This document shows positions 34,958-44,645 of a DNA stretch of 64,000 nt, one piece after another. Source of the DNA: Takakia lepidozioides (taxonomy: Eukaryota > Streptophyta > Takakiopsida > Takakiales > Takakiaceae); the NCBI GenBank assembly GCA_030704615.1, contig CM060732.1:55473053-55537052 (forward strand). Reading direction: 5' to 3'. The translations under genes were made by a program, and so were the position numbers. Under the pieces are notes generated by a model. The model was not told where the DNA came from. It did not search any database and saw nothing but the letters and a program-made list of their open reading frames with translations. The stretch's first letter is position 1. Every line of letters starts with the position of its first letter.

Positions 34958-35113
34958 TCATTGACACGAACATTGACTATTGTGGTAGTTGTTCACCTCA
35001 CCCCAGGTGAACCGAACCAACTTTACGAACTATATCAAACAATGAAGTGTTGGTGCCATGGCCAGCAACAGCTGCTCACTCACCCCCCCCCCCCCCCATA
35101 GATGCTCTCGTTA
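34958..35113 (-). repeat. Right inverted-repeat arm
   Basis: Reverse copy of 32432-32559 with an added 15-C run near 35083-35097 and a few extra bases. The outer tip is CTCTCGTT. Confidence 0.75.
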
Positions 35114-35446
35114 ATTAAGGAGGCATTGTTTCGCATTACTGCCCTCCCTTGTGCCATCATCTCGCTGCAATGAGGACGTCGCATGTACAACTGTCGCACA
35201 GGGAAAGAGCCACATGCCATTTGGATCGTTAGATCCGGATGATCTTGCCTATCGATTTCTAGAAACTCTACCACCTGCCAGCGCAAGGAGCCTTGGGTTC
35301 AAACTCTTTCCGCTTTCGCCAAGGGGTCGAGCTATGGAGGGAACTCTCATTTAGGTTTCGCTTACCCGCCTAGTATCCGTGTCATGCACCTCCATTTAAG
35401 AAGACTTGCACCGCCTCTTGCACTTGCACATGAGGCTTTGAGTAGA

Positions 35447-36604
35447 CACTACAGCTAATGAGGGGGGTTTGCGACGTCGAGCCCGCTGCGACACCGTTAC
35501 GACGCCCAGCCATCATAAGGTGGCATGAAGGGGGAAAGAGGGCCCTCGCTGCGACGGATTTTTTTTCTTGCGACGCCCCGGCGTTAAAAATCCCTATTTT
35601 ATTTATTTTATTTTATTTTGGATGTTGTGACGCCAAGGCGTCGCAAAAGCGTCACTAAGGGCACCCCAGCGCCTCTGCGACACCAGAGCGTCGGAACAGC
35701 ATCACCATAGTGGGAGTTTTTTTTTTTTTTTTTTGGGCTTTGCGGCCCTCAACTTCACAAAAGCGTCGCCGGGGGCGCCCCGCGCTGGGACGCCCGACGT
35801 TGCGATGCCAGGGGGTCGTAACAGCGTCGCCACAGAAGGTTGCAATGGTGTTGTGGTTAGCTCAGGTCATCACAAGATTTCATGTTGAACATTGACTCTT
35901 GCGGCGTTGACCATGGACTCCGGTTCTGTCAAATGGCGATATGTTCATTGTTCTACATATCTGATGCAATGCATACTTGAACCTAAGACCTCCACGTTAT
36001 AACATTTCTAAAACACTACAAACTAACCAACATACTTACGCTACATCTATGTATCACAAAAGCAATCTAAATATATATATACACATATAAAGATTTTCTT
36101 CAAGAGCCTTCAAGTTCATTCTAAGGGGGTCTCTCTTGTGACGTCGGGGAGTTGCAACCTCCACAGCCTTAGTGCCCAGCCCCAGCCCCAACATCGTCGC
36201 CGTTGTTGTACCCCCCCCACCGCCAAGCGCCCCAAGTGACGTATTTCAAATTCAAATTTACCCCCTTAAATTGTGACGTCCGGGCGTCGCACTTTGCGAC
36301 CCCCGGACGGTGCTAATTCTGCATTGCAGAGTAGGGTTTTTTATTTTTTATTTTATTTTATTTTAAATCCGACGTCCGGGCGTCGGAAATCGCGTTGGCG
36401 TCGCAAATCGCGGTTTCGTCTATTTGCGACCCCCATTGGTCACAAATTTGCGACGTGTTTTTGGCGACGCCCTTGTGACGGGCTTGCGACGCCCGGGTGT
36501 CGCAAATTTGGGTTTCCCCCCCTGCCCGAAAAGGGTTGTTTTACGACGTCGCGGCGTGGCCACGGCGTCGCAAACCCCCCCCCCCCCCCCTTTTTCATGT
36601 AGTG
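35447..36604. mobile_element. Non-autonomous CACTA element, 1158 bp, with 3-bp target duplication
   Basis: The left tip CACTACAGCTAATGAGGGGG and the right tip (reversed) CACTACATGAAAAAGGGGG are followed on both sides by a G run and TTTGCGACG. AGA directly precedes the left tip and directly follows the right tip, the 3-bp duplication expected of CACTA transposons. The interior is filled with GCGACGCC/GGCGTCGC motifs in both orientations, as in subterminal transposase-binding arrays, and has no transposase. A fresh-looking end structure suggests fairly recent movement. Confidence 0.85.
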
Positions 36605-37724
36605 AGAGTTGCTGATCTTGGACAAGATTAGTCATATTTGTCAATGGATTGTATCCATGTGACAAAGTTGTGCTAGGCTTTGCAATATGCAGTGTCGTTG
36701 TTACTTAGAAAAAATTACCTCCCTTGTCGCTTCCACAAACCGAACACTACATGAGTTGAGTTCGCATAAAACTCATCAAACATTCTTGACAGTAGCCACC
36801 GGTTCGAGATCACATGCCACAAAGTCGCCAATTGATGTTCCTCATAGGCCAGATACGTAAGTTGTGTGCGTTGTTTTCCTTTATGGCGAAAAATCGCCAG
36901 ATTTCGACTTGGAAACTCGGTCAGCTACTTGTACAAAAGAATTATGGGGGGTAAAATCCGAGATTTTCACCAAAAAGCACCACGAGATAAATTTCAGGAG
37001 CCTAATCTTGCCGACGTGGACCAATGAGAACGTGACACCTGGAATATAGCCACTTTTCTAATTTTGTCACCTCGATATTATCGCCACATAGGCACTAGGT
37101 GGAATTCACAGATGGCCCCGCCAACGATTTAGCAGATATGAAAAAAAAAGTTGTGTGTTGGCGTTGCAGCGGCACGCCTTCCACCGACGAGGAATGCATA
37201 CCTGTCAATTTTCCACATACGGTATTTACGCCGTGGAAAGTTCCCTCCCGCGTAGCCTCCGAAAATTTCGGGCCCTTACCTCGGGCTCCCGCCCTCGGTC
37301 CAGGGCCCTCAATTTTCGGAAGGCTCTTGGAAGGGATCTTTCAAAATGTGGGTTATGGTTGCCCTAATTCATAGACAGCTCAAAGTTATGCGATATTTTC
37401 GCTTGGGGGCTCTATGACAGCTTTAAGGCAGGTTCACTTGAAAATGACTTAACCAAAACAGGCACATGTAAAGTATGAATGATCCTCCTCCAACTTTGAC
37501 CAACTGCCAACAGTTCCTCCCTTGGCCAATTTCTGTCCACTATGGTTTGTCGGATGTAGAATCTCGTAGGGACCGTCTGTGAGGCTGAACGGATATCATC
37601 TCGTCATCCAAAAATTGTTTTGAATAATTTTGATTTTCTTGCAAAAAGACCTGAGAAATTGGGGCCCACACATAACGATGGCAAATCGCCTACTCTGGGC
37701 TGATTGCCCTGAAAATTCGGAACA
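36605..37724. other. No gene recognised
   Basis: GC-balanced sequence with a few open frames lacking motifs. The run of GGGCCC and CCGAAAATTTCGG palindromic text near 37255-37325 is the only visible structure. Confidence 0.35.
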
Positions 37725-38994
37725 CACTAAACATAGGATGCGAGTTGAATGCGCGCGTGCCAGCCTGCCGGTATGGTCGCCGGGGCTTGAGCCGGGACGC
37801 CCTTGACGGGGCCCGCAGTCAAATCCCCACCCCCAAGCCGTGTCGTTATGCTTGTATTATAGTACAAAACAAGAAAGCGGCGGGTAGCTTGGTGGCTGGA
37901 TGCATCAATCACGATGCAAGGGTACTAGGTTCAAACCATGGCCATGGTGCGATGGAAATTGTGTGTTTGAGGATTTGACTAAGGGTCGTACCACACTAGC
38001 GGCAAGAGGGCCAGCGGCACTCAATTTTGGACCCTCCTATCGGTTTAAGGGAGGGCAGTGTGCCGCTTTGCCTACCACACTAGTGGCGGCTGCCAACGGA
38101 GAGGCTCCGACCTGGCGCCTACATCTCACATTATCGTGAAAAACGGATTTCCAGGCAGTGTCCCTTGGAAATCCACAATTTTAGGAAGACATTTTGTCGT
38201 GACGCGATTCTCCCGCCATCACGAAGCTGATCTCCCCGTCGTGCGATGGTCTCTCCTACCTCTTTGTGTCTTCCTGGTTTTAGAAATGGTTGTTTTTAGA
38301 ATGAAAAGGTAAGGTAGTTGCGATTTTTTTGCCGTTGGGCTTATGCTATAGTGTGGTAGCCGATTCATTGCCGCTTGGTGACATGAGCCTATATCATCCA
38401 ACAATCCCTAGCGTGCAACTACCACGTCACTGCCGTTGGTGTGCTGGTAGTGTGGTACGGCCCTAAGGTACCATTAAACTTTTGTATCTCTTAAAAAATT
38501 CTAAGTCCCTCAAGCGGATCTCCGCTCCCCTGGTCCCTGGTCCCCTGTTCCCACATATATACCGCTCCCTTGTTCTCCTTGCTCCCCTATTACCGCTCCC
38601 CTGTTACTATTCCCGGCTCCCTTGTGCTATTGCTCCCATGTTTTACTGCTTCGCCACTCCAATAATAGGGGAGCGGAGAGCAATAACAGGGGAGCAGGGA
38701 AGTGGGGAGAAATAATAGGGGAGCGGAGAACAGGGGAGCAGAGGAGCGGGGAGCAATAACAGGGGAGCGGAGGAGCGGGGAATAGGCGAGCGGGAACATG
38801 GGAGCGTCGTAGTGGGAACAAAGGAGCAAGGGCTGGGAACATGGAGCGTGGGACCCTTGGAGGGGCGTGAAGCATACACGAGGGAAGTGGGGGTGGGGAT
38901 TTGACTGCGGGCCCACAGGGCCCTCTGGTTAGCTCCGGGGATCGTACCGGCAAGCCTCGCACGTGCGCATTAAAAACCCATTCTATGTTTAGTG
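37725..38994. mobile_element. TIR element with CACTA tips, about 1.27 kb
   Basis: CACTAAACATAGGATG at the left matches, in reverse, CACTAAACATAGAATG at the right. The inverted similarity continues for roughly 110 nt, through GCGCGTGCCAGCCTGCCGGT/GCACGTGCGAGGCTTGCCGG and the well-conserved GGGCCCGCAGTCAAATCCCC. Flanking triplets (ACA and TAA) do not match, so a target duplication is not shown. No transposase is seen. The interior holds ACCACACTAG-type repeats and the large hairpin array described separately. Confidence 0.6.
38515..38830. repeat. Mirror array: CTCCCC-type repeats followed by GGGGAG-type repeats
   Basis: The first half repeats CGCTCCCCTGTT-like units. After about 38665 the second half repeats AACAGGGGAGCGG-like units in reverse complement. 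The whole can fold into a long imperfect stem made of short tandem repeats. Confidence 0.7.
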
Positions 38995-39130
38995 TAAACC
39001 TTTTTCATCCAAGGGGTCATGAATTTTTCAAAAGTCAACGAAGGGTGGTGGACGTTTAAGGGTTAAATAGTTATCTGCAAAAGTTATTAAAATTTTAAAT
39101 TTGTTTGAGGCCCAATTTCGGCCTGGTGGG

Positions 39131-39898
39131 CGTTAAACCTAAGAGATAGAAAGTGGAGGAGATACATAAGCTAAGTTTTAAGAAAGTGAACACGATTTTC
39201 AACCACATACTGAGCAAACTCAATGTAGATGCTTGACAGCAAAATATCCAGCCACACAGGCCCAAGTAGAAAGTTACTCCTATATATAAGGAAATTTGTC
39301 TATTAAATGTTTCGGAACTGTGAGCTACCTGACAAGCTTGAAGTCAAAGTTAGATGATGTGTTGGAGTACATCTACACCAACACATTAAACTATCATCAA
39401 TATCCGACCAGATGAGTAGTCTTTGGAAGTTTACCAACCACAATGTAAGTTTTCTAGATGACACATTAATTTTAACATTCCACAGTGATTAGGCACATGT
39501 GAACTGAATTCATCTTCCGAAATAAAGCATGGGAGCCGAAGTAGTACTCGCGCTGTAGAGATGGCAAAAAACTGCAATTTGCGGTTCAGGCAATAGCAAC
39601 GTATTACCACATCATCAGCCTGGCCCAAAGCGCCCTTTCCTGAGTGAACTATATCCACCAGCACTTGCTCTCTCTCATTGCTTCGACATGTGCGAGACAG
39701 AATAATTATTTTTAATTTCAGTCGCTCTATGAGGTTTCTACGTTATTTGGACGTGGGATGGATGTGTGAGTCAGCAGCTGGGGGCTGGAATAGAGAGGAT
39801 GAAATCGAGCCTACATGATCGTATGATGCGAAGGGATAGTGTGGAATCCAACACAGCTCAACAAGTCACAAAAAATCTATGATTCTCAATTTTCACCA
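39131..39898 (-). repeat. Inverted duplicate of the D-Ala-D-Ala ligase segment 6.17-6.91 kb
   Basis: The minus strand matches plus 6170-6905 almost base for base, including introns, for example GGAGGAGATACATAAGCT and GTGAACACGATTTTCAACCA. It includes exon 2 (39548-39619, 72 nt, open: LNRKLQFFAISTAR) and a damaged exon 3 with an insertion of roughly 30 nt before SNFDFKL. Because introns are included it is a DNA-level duplication, not a retrocopy. It contains no other ligase exon. Confidence 0.85.
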
Positions 39899-39907
39899 TT
39901 TGAGTTG

Positions 39908-40536
39908 GGAAGATAATAGGAATAATGTAAGAACTTAATGCACACGTGCAACCTCTGACAGGATGGTACACTGGTCTTTGTCATGTCAAATCTTCCCCAC
40001 CCTCTCTTGAGAGTGACATGGAACTGAAGGAGTGTAAACTCCAGTGGGGGTTACACTGGGTTACACGACGAGGTATGTAACTCCACTTGGGGTTACATTG
40101 GGTTACACGACGAGGTGTGTAACTCCACTTGAGGTTACACAAAAGGGAGTGTAACTCCACTCGGTGTAACTCTTACTTGGTCTCGGAATTTGACTAAGTC
40201 CAAAGTTGACTAAGTATAAAATGGACTAACCACAGTTACATGAGAGATCGGGGTTACAAAGGGTTACACTGACCGGGGTTACACTATAAAAGCCTCCCAT
40301 CAAGAATCAAACCCTGAACCTCACGGCCTGCAATGCCACCACCTTACCATCACGTTACCCACCACAACTTACAACCCACTTGGATTCTTAAGTATTTAAT
40401 AGTGAAACCGAGGTAATAGGGGTGGGGGAGGATTTGACAAGGGGCCCGCCGGAGGAGCCCAAGCTACCAGAATCGGGCGAAAGTACCGTCAGTCACACAC
40501 GTCCATTAAGTTCTTACATTATTCCTATTGTCTTCC
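39908..40536. mobile_element. MULE-type MITE, 629 bp, 9-bp target duplication
   Basis: TIRs are GGAAGATAATAGGAATAATG and GGAAGACAATAGGAATAATG, extending on through TAAGAACTTAATG. TTTGAGTTG flanks both sides (39899-39907 and 40537-40545). The unoccupied site is readable in the paralogous segment at about 6174-6185 (reverse strand), where TTTGAGTTG is directly followed by GGTCTG. A 9-bp duplication fits Mutator-like elements. No transposase is present. The interior has a tandem array of about 41-bp units (40027-40170, AACTCCACTTGGGGTTACA) and, on the minus strand, a tRNA-like stretch with GGTTCAGGGTTTGATTC. Confidence 0.88.
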
Positions 40537-40612
40537 TTTGAGTTGGGTCTGAAACCCGGGGAGTTCACTCCTTGTAAAACTGTTACCATCTGCGAACAAA
40601 AGGGTATGATAG

Positions 40613-41382
40613 CAGTGTTGTACTGGCATGTCCATTTTGGCATACCCGCCTGGTCCTGGTAGGTTCAACTTGGCTGTTGGGTCCAACTGGTACGGCCTGG
40701 GGTAGATTAGGAAGACTGGCTAGGGTAGGTTATAGGATGGGTATGGGTATTTTGAATTGTGAGATACCCTGGTCCTAGGCATGGGTATGACAAAAACTCA
40801 AATAACGTACTGGGGTGGTATGTACAATGGTATGGTTATATTTCTAATGGTTGGTATCTTCGACAATTACTTATATATTATGGTATTTTAAGGTTAACTT
40901 CATTATATTTATTTGTCTTTTATATTTGTACCCACAAACCCCTGCTGTATTTATAATTTATATTTTTGGTACACGGTTAATCCAGATGAATCCCCTAGCC
41001 AGGGATTACAAGTGGTTAATCCCATAATCTGGATCCATGCGGCTCAAATAGTGATGCCAGCGGCTGGGAGCCCAAAGATATAGTGCTATTCTTTATATTG
41101 CACAAATATGAACGAGGATAAGCACAAAAAAATTGTGTCATTACACATACCCATGCTAGCTTGGGTTTATCAATCCTCAATACGGGTCTTAAGCCAAGTA
41201 CGAAAATAGTTCATACTTAGACTGGTATGGTAAAAAGGGGGTAGGTCCAGTGTTCAAAACCCGGGGTCCAGGGTATAGCCGGGGTATACGCCCCAAGACA
41301 TACTCAACTGGTATGTTCTACAATACCCTACTCTTACCAATGCACATACCCCGGCCGACTAGCACATACCAGTACAACACTG
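40613..41382. mobile_element. hAT-type MITE, about 770 bp
   Basis: The tips are CAGTGTTGTACTGGCATGT and, reversed, CAGTGTTGTACTGGTATGT. CAGTG/CAGNG tips with 8-bp duplications are typical of hAT elements. Flanks are TATGATAG on the left and GTATATAG on the right, an imperfect 8-bp pair. The paralogous inverted copy near 45.91 kb lacks the element and runs straight through GAACAAAGGGATATAGTTGG. Internal text is rich in GGTATGG/ACCCCGG and has no transposase. Confidence 0.8.
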
Positions 41383-41680
41383 GTATATAGTTGGGGGGTA
41401 TTATTTGGTTTTTTTTTGTTTTTTTGGTACCCTTGCATTACACAATTTTGTAATACCGGGTCTTTTGTAGACACACTATTTTGAATTATAAAAAATACTA
41501 GATTCTTTTATTAGCACCCAAATTTACTTTAAAATAATATATAAAGTTCAATTTGAAGCCTGGGAAAAAAACAGTAGCAGCACATGCACAACAAACAACA
41601 AAATACATGAACTTTATTCAAGCCAATATGACCTACTGTCGTTCACTAACAAACTCATTCAAGGAGTCTGCATATATTGA
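41383..41680 (-). repeat. Transposon 3'-end copy, inverted partner at 45.62-45.91 kb
   Basis: The minus strand reads through an ORF end (ADSLNEFVS-RQ-stop), then GTAGCAGCACATGCACAAC (plus text) and a terminal ATATAGTTGGGGGG. About 290 nt match the plus strand at 45620-45912 in reverse. The match resumes left of the hAT MITE at 40.55-40.61 kb. Confidence 0.8.
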
Positions 41681-41689
41681 ATCGAGACG

Positions 41690-41990
41690 TTTGTTTTGTT
41701 TTGTAGCGTTGTTGAGATCTCCCAAACCGCGGGTCCCAGCACGGGTGTTTGGTGTCGTTGGAAAGCCCTCGATGAGGACGGGTGCGCCGACTTGCTCTCA
41801 TGAACTTTGGACCAGCGATGAGGGAGATGTGGAATTCCAAGTATTTTGGGTCACTGGAAATTCATGAAAAATAACAAAGTGGGCTTTCCTAGAGCAGTGA
41901 TTGGCCCTTGACGTGGGGGATTTGGAATTTCAAGTACTTTTGATCGTTGGAAATTCGTGAAAAAATAGCAAAGTGGATATATGAAGCCTC
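41690..41990 (-). repeat. Dispersed repeat, partner of 1.27-1.48 kb
   Basis: On the minus strand CATCGAGGGCTTTCCAAC and ACGAATTTCCAACGATCAAA match the copy near the left end of the window in order. Within it, a block of about 100 nt is itself duplicated (ATGAATTTCCAGTGACC/ACGAATTTCCAACGATC). Confidence 0.7.
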
Positions 41991-42039
41991 GATAGGGGAG
42001 ATTGCAAAAATAGCAAAGTGGGCTTCATTGGAAACAATG

Positions 42040-42450
42040 ACGTGGAGATCTCCCAAACTGCAGGGTCTTTGGATACATAGGGGATTGCACTTGGACTTAG
42101 ATGACATTAGATAGTAGAGGTCGCACTTGGGCCTCTACATGGGAGGAGCACTTGGATACATAAGAGTTTGCACTTGGGCTTAAATGTCAATTATTCACAC
42201 ATGGGCCTCAACATAGGAGACGCACTTGGATACATAGGGCATTGCACTTGGAATTAGATGACACTGGACACAACGACATATGCTACCTTAGAGGTCGCAC
42301 TTGGGTTTGGACATAGGAGACGCATTTGGATACACAGGGGATTGCACTTGGACTTAGGCTATCCTAGAGGTTGCACTTGGGCCTCGACATAGGAGATGCT
42401 TTTGGATACATAGCGGATTGCACTTGGACTTAGATGACAGTGGACACTTG
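42040..42450 (+). repeat. Degenerate tandem repeat, unit about 100-120 bp
   Basis: Units share GCACTTGGGCCTC, ACATAGGAGACGC, TTGGATACATAGGG and GATTGCACTTGGACTTAGA in fixed order, with insertions such as GATGACACTGGACAC. About four copies are visible. No coding capacity. Confidence 0.75.
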
Positions 42451-42573
42451 GGCCAATGGCACATGCTACCCAAATACTATCTAACACATATATAGTAGCA
42501 AGTGCCTTCTACTCACCATTTAAGTAAAAAATTGCAATTTATTGCTAGAGGATCTAGAAGATGAAAGTTAGGA

Positions 42574-42985
42574 TTGTATGTACTCGACATTGACCCGGGA
42601 AAGAAACCTCCAAAACTACTAGGAATAGAATTCACTCTAGTTGAAGGAAAGGTTGATGAACATTTGTGCACGCACAATAGACTGGGGCACCTATACTATC
42701 CAAGTCTTCATGGCCACTTGTCCAACCAAAATGTGACAAAAAAAAAATCCCTATCTATCTCTCATTACCTGTGTATGTGACGGTTTGCCAATTTGGCAAG
42801 CAATGCAGAGAGAATTTCCAAATAAAAGTGAAAATAGAGCAAGCAGACCTTTAGAACTCCTTCACTCTGATATATGTGGCCCCCTAGCCACAAATCTTTC
42901 AAGGGGTCTAGGTACTTTCTTACCTTCACATATGACTTCTCTAGATAAACCAGCTGGATTTATTTTACAGCATGAAATGTGAGGC
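42574..42985 (+). pseudogene. Ty1/copia GAG-pre-integrase and integrase N-terminus, broken
   Basis: Translation gives HNRLGHLYYPSLHGHL (pre-integrase with the H-N-R-L-G-H core), then after a frame change ENRASRPLELLHSDICGPLA and, in yet another frame, YFLTFTYDFSR. The order is that of a copia pol start. The 0-1 kb copia remnant could belong to the same family, but there is no overlap to compare. Confidence 0.85.
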
Positions 42986-43096
42986 AACTCTGATAGTCTT
43001 CCGGAGATTCAAGGCTCTTACTGAGCACGAAACTGGGCTCAAGATTGAAGCACTTCGAAGTACTCGTGAAAGACATGCACCCAACTGGCACAAGGA

Positions 43097-43354
43097 TTAT
43101 TGATATTGAGTGGGTAATGTCGAAGTACCTTTGTCTGTTGTGGTCTTGATCGGAGTCGCATAAAGTGCAAATGCCGCATTTTTTTTGGTAGCTCTCATGA
43201 AAGCTCTAGCTCCAAGGAACATGGGTTGAATATCTTTGATATTTCTACATTTTTGTCTTGCAGAAAATTTTCGCGATCGCCAGTCGATATCAGGATTGTG
43301 AAGTACGAACCAGGGAAGTCCAAGGATCACAGGATTCGTAGACTCTCGCATCAA
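43097..43354 (-). pseudogene. Ty3/gypsy aspartic-protease tail
   Basis: The minus frame contains NPVILGLPWFVLHNPDIDWR, the hallmark hydrophobic-G-x-P-W ... HNP-IDW end of the gypsy protease. The downstream text SARQK and FALYATPI follows the usual linker before RT. It lies in opposite orientation to the adjacent chromodomain and LTR, so a separate gypsy copy was inserted or inverted here. Confidence 0.75.
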
Positions 43355-43545
43355 GTATAAACGTCTTGAATATTTCGTACATTGGAAAGGCTACGACATT
43401 AGCGAACGAACGTGTGAACCTTCATCCAACCTTGCCAATGCATCTGACAAAGTCCAAGAGTTTCATCAGCAATATCCAGCTAAGCCCCGAGCTACACGTC
43501 AACAAGACGTCACAACGATGATGTCAGCCAAGTTAACTTCAAAGT
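43345..43545 (+). pseudogene. Chromovirus integrase C-terminal chromodomain
   Basis: The frame reads KRLEYFVHWKGYDISERTCE, then SNLANASDKVQEFHQQYPAK. The FVHWKGY core and the E(P)-S-N-L ... EF-YP-KP tail match chromodomains of chromoviral integrases, which direct insertion to marked chromatin. The conserved TWEP is TCEP here. The frame ends before a purine-rich tract (GGAGGAGGGGG) and the LTR. Confidence 0.85.
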
Positions 43546-43659
43546 GAAGACTCCACATTCAATGTATCTGATACACACTAAAGAGGGAGGTTCTCCAACT
43601 CTAAGCAAGTCCAAGATTTTACCGCTCCTCGAAGAACTCGGCGCTGGAGGAGGGGGTGA

Positions 43660-44191
43660 TGTCACGGACATAGCCTAGAGGAACTTACCAGGAGTAAATA
43701 CTAGAAGTTACCAAGTTACCAAAAGTTACCGTGATCTACCATAAGTTACCATAAGTTACCAAATTACCGAGAGTTTATCAAATTACCGAGAGTAACTTGG
43801 GAAACTGCTCAGGAAGCTTCCTTTGGAGGAAACTTCTCCATCAAGATACCTCATTTGCTTAATGAAACTTCTCCATCAAGAAACCTCTTTTGGGAAAGCC
43901 TCTTAAGGAACCTCCTAGTAGCCAGTACATATAGGAGGCGACACTGGACACTCTGCAGTCTACAAGTTCAAGCTACTCTTGTTCCTAGTCCTAGTACCCC
44001 AGTCCAGTTCCCAGCATTCAAGTATTCGAGTCGAGTTCCAGTATCTTGTACTCTTGTCCATTGTTATAAATATCATCTTGATTCATGTTTATCCACCGTG
44101 CATTCGGCCCCGCCGACCTTGACTTCTTGTCTAGTCTTGTACCTCTAGTCTGATCGCTTATTTGTGTTCAATCATGTTCTCGTCCTTGACA
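43660..44191 (+). mobile_element. Chromovirus 3' LTR, 532 bp
   Basis: It begins TGTCACGGACATAGCC immediately after a polypurine tract and ends CGTCCTTGACA, giving TG...CA ends. It contains ACCAAGTTACC repeats, a CATATAGGAGGCG box in the position of TATATAGGAGGCG of the 16.6 kb copy, and a stretch matched in reverse at 49323-49593. It follows the chromodomain in the same orientation, so it is the 3' LTR of that remnant. It lacks the CACTA insertion seen in the other two LTR copies. Confidence 0.82.
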
Positions 44192-44439
44192 GGTGCTCCA
44201 TAACAAAGGTTCTCCTTTCGCGATCAGTTTTCTCTTCCAAGTCTGTAACCATGTTGAAGCATTGTCGAGTAAAAAAGAGCGTATGAACATTCCGTAGTCC
44301 AAATCACTTGATAAAAGGAAGTATGACAGATGTACCTCCATTCAATAAATCCACCCTTCTAGCACTCTCAAGGCGCGGCTTCCTTTATGCGCTCGATCTT
44401 GCACGTTTAGATCATCTTTTGCAGTAATATATCCGACCC

Positions 44440-44645
44440 GCCAGCAACAAGTCTCGGGCGGTTGATTGTCTTACTTGTTTAAGCTCCTCCATCACCTTAT
44501 TGTTTTGTTGTTGGGTCGTGACAAGAACATTCTGCAAGTCGTGCGCTCCATTATCCATACCGTTTGGTCATTGGCTTGATGAGTAATGTGTGCGTTGTCC
44601 ACCATTTCTTCGTTGTCCACCATCTTGCTCCCTACTCCTTGCTTC
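44440..44645 (-). pseudogene. Possible gag start of a gypsy element
   Basis: The minus frame encodes DNGAHDLQNVLVTTQQQNNK followed by VMEELKQVRQSTARDL, a short coiled-coil-like, Gln-rich stretch, preceded by MVDNEEMVDNAHITHQAND. Such N-termini are common in plant gypsy gag proteins. Weakly supported. Confidence 0.3.

Larger units (their letters stand above)
32432..35113. mobile_element. Unit of about 2.7 kb bounded by inverted repeats, carrying a nuclease-kinase gene
   Basis: Left arm 32432-32559 and right arm 34958-35113 are inverted copies. Both contain AACGAGAGCAT, GCTGGCCATGGCACCAACA, TTGTTTGATATAGTT (left: CTGTTTGATATAGTT), GTGAGGTGAACAACTACCAC and GTCAATGTTCGTGTCAATG. The right arm carries a poly-C insertion. 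Outside the AACGAGAG tips, AAT is found on both sides, a possible 3-bp target duplication that is too short to be decisive. No transposase is inside, so if it is a transposon it is non-autonomous with cargo. Confidence 0.6.

Noticed and set aside
42040-42450. CRISPR-like array
   Set aside because: The units are long, degenerate tandem repeats without unique spacers, in a eukaryotic context.
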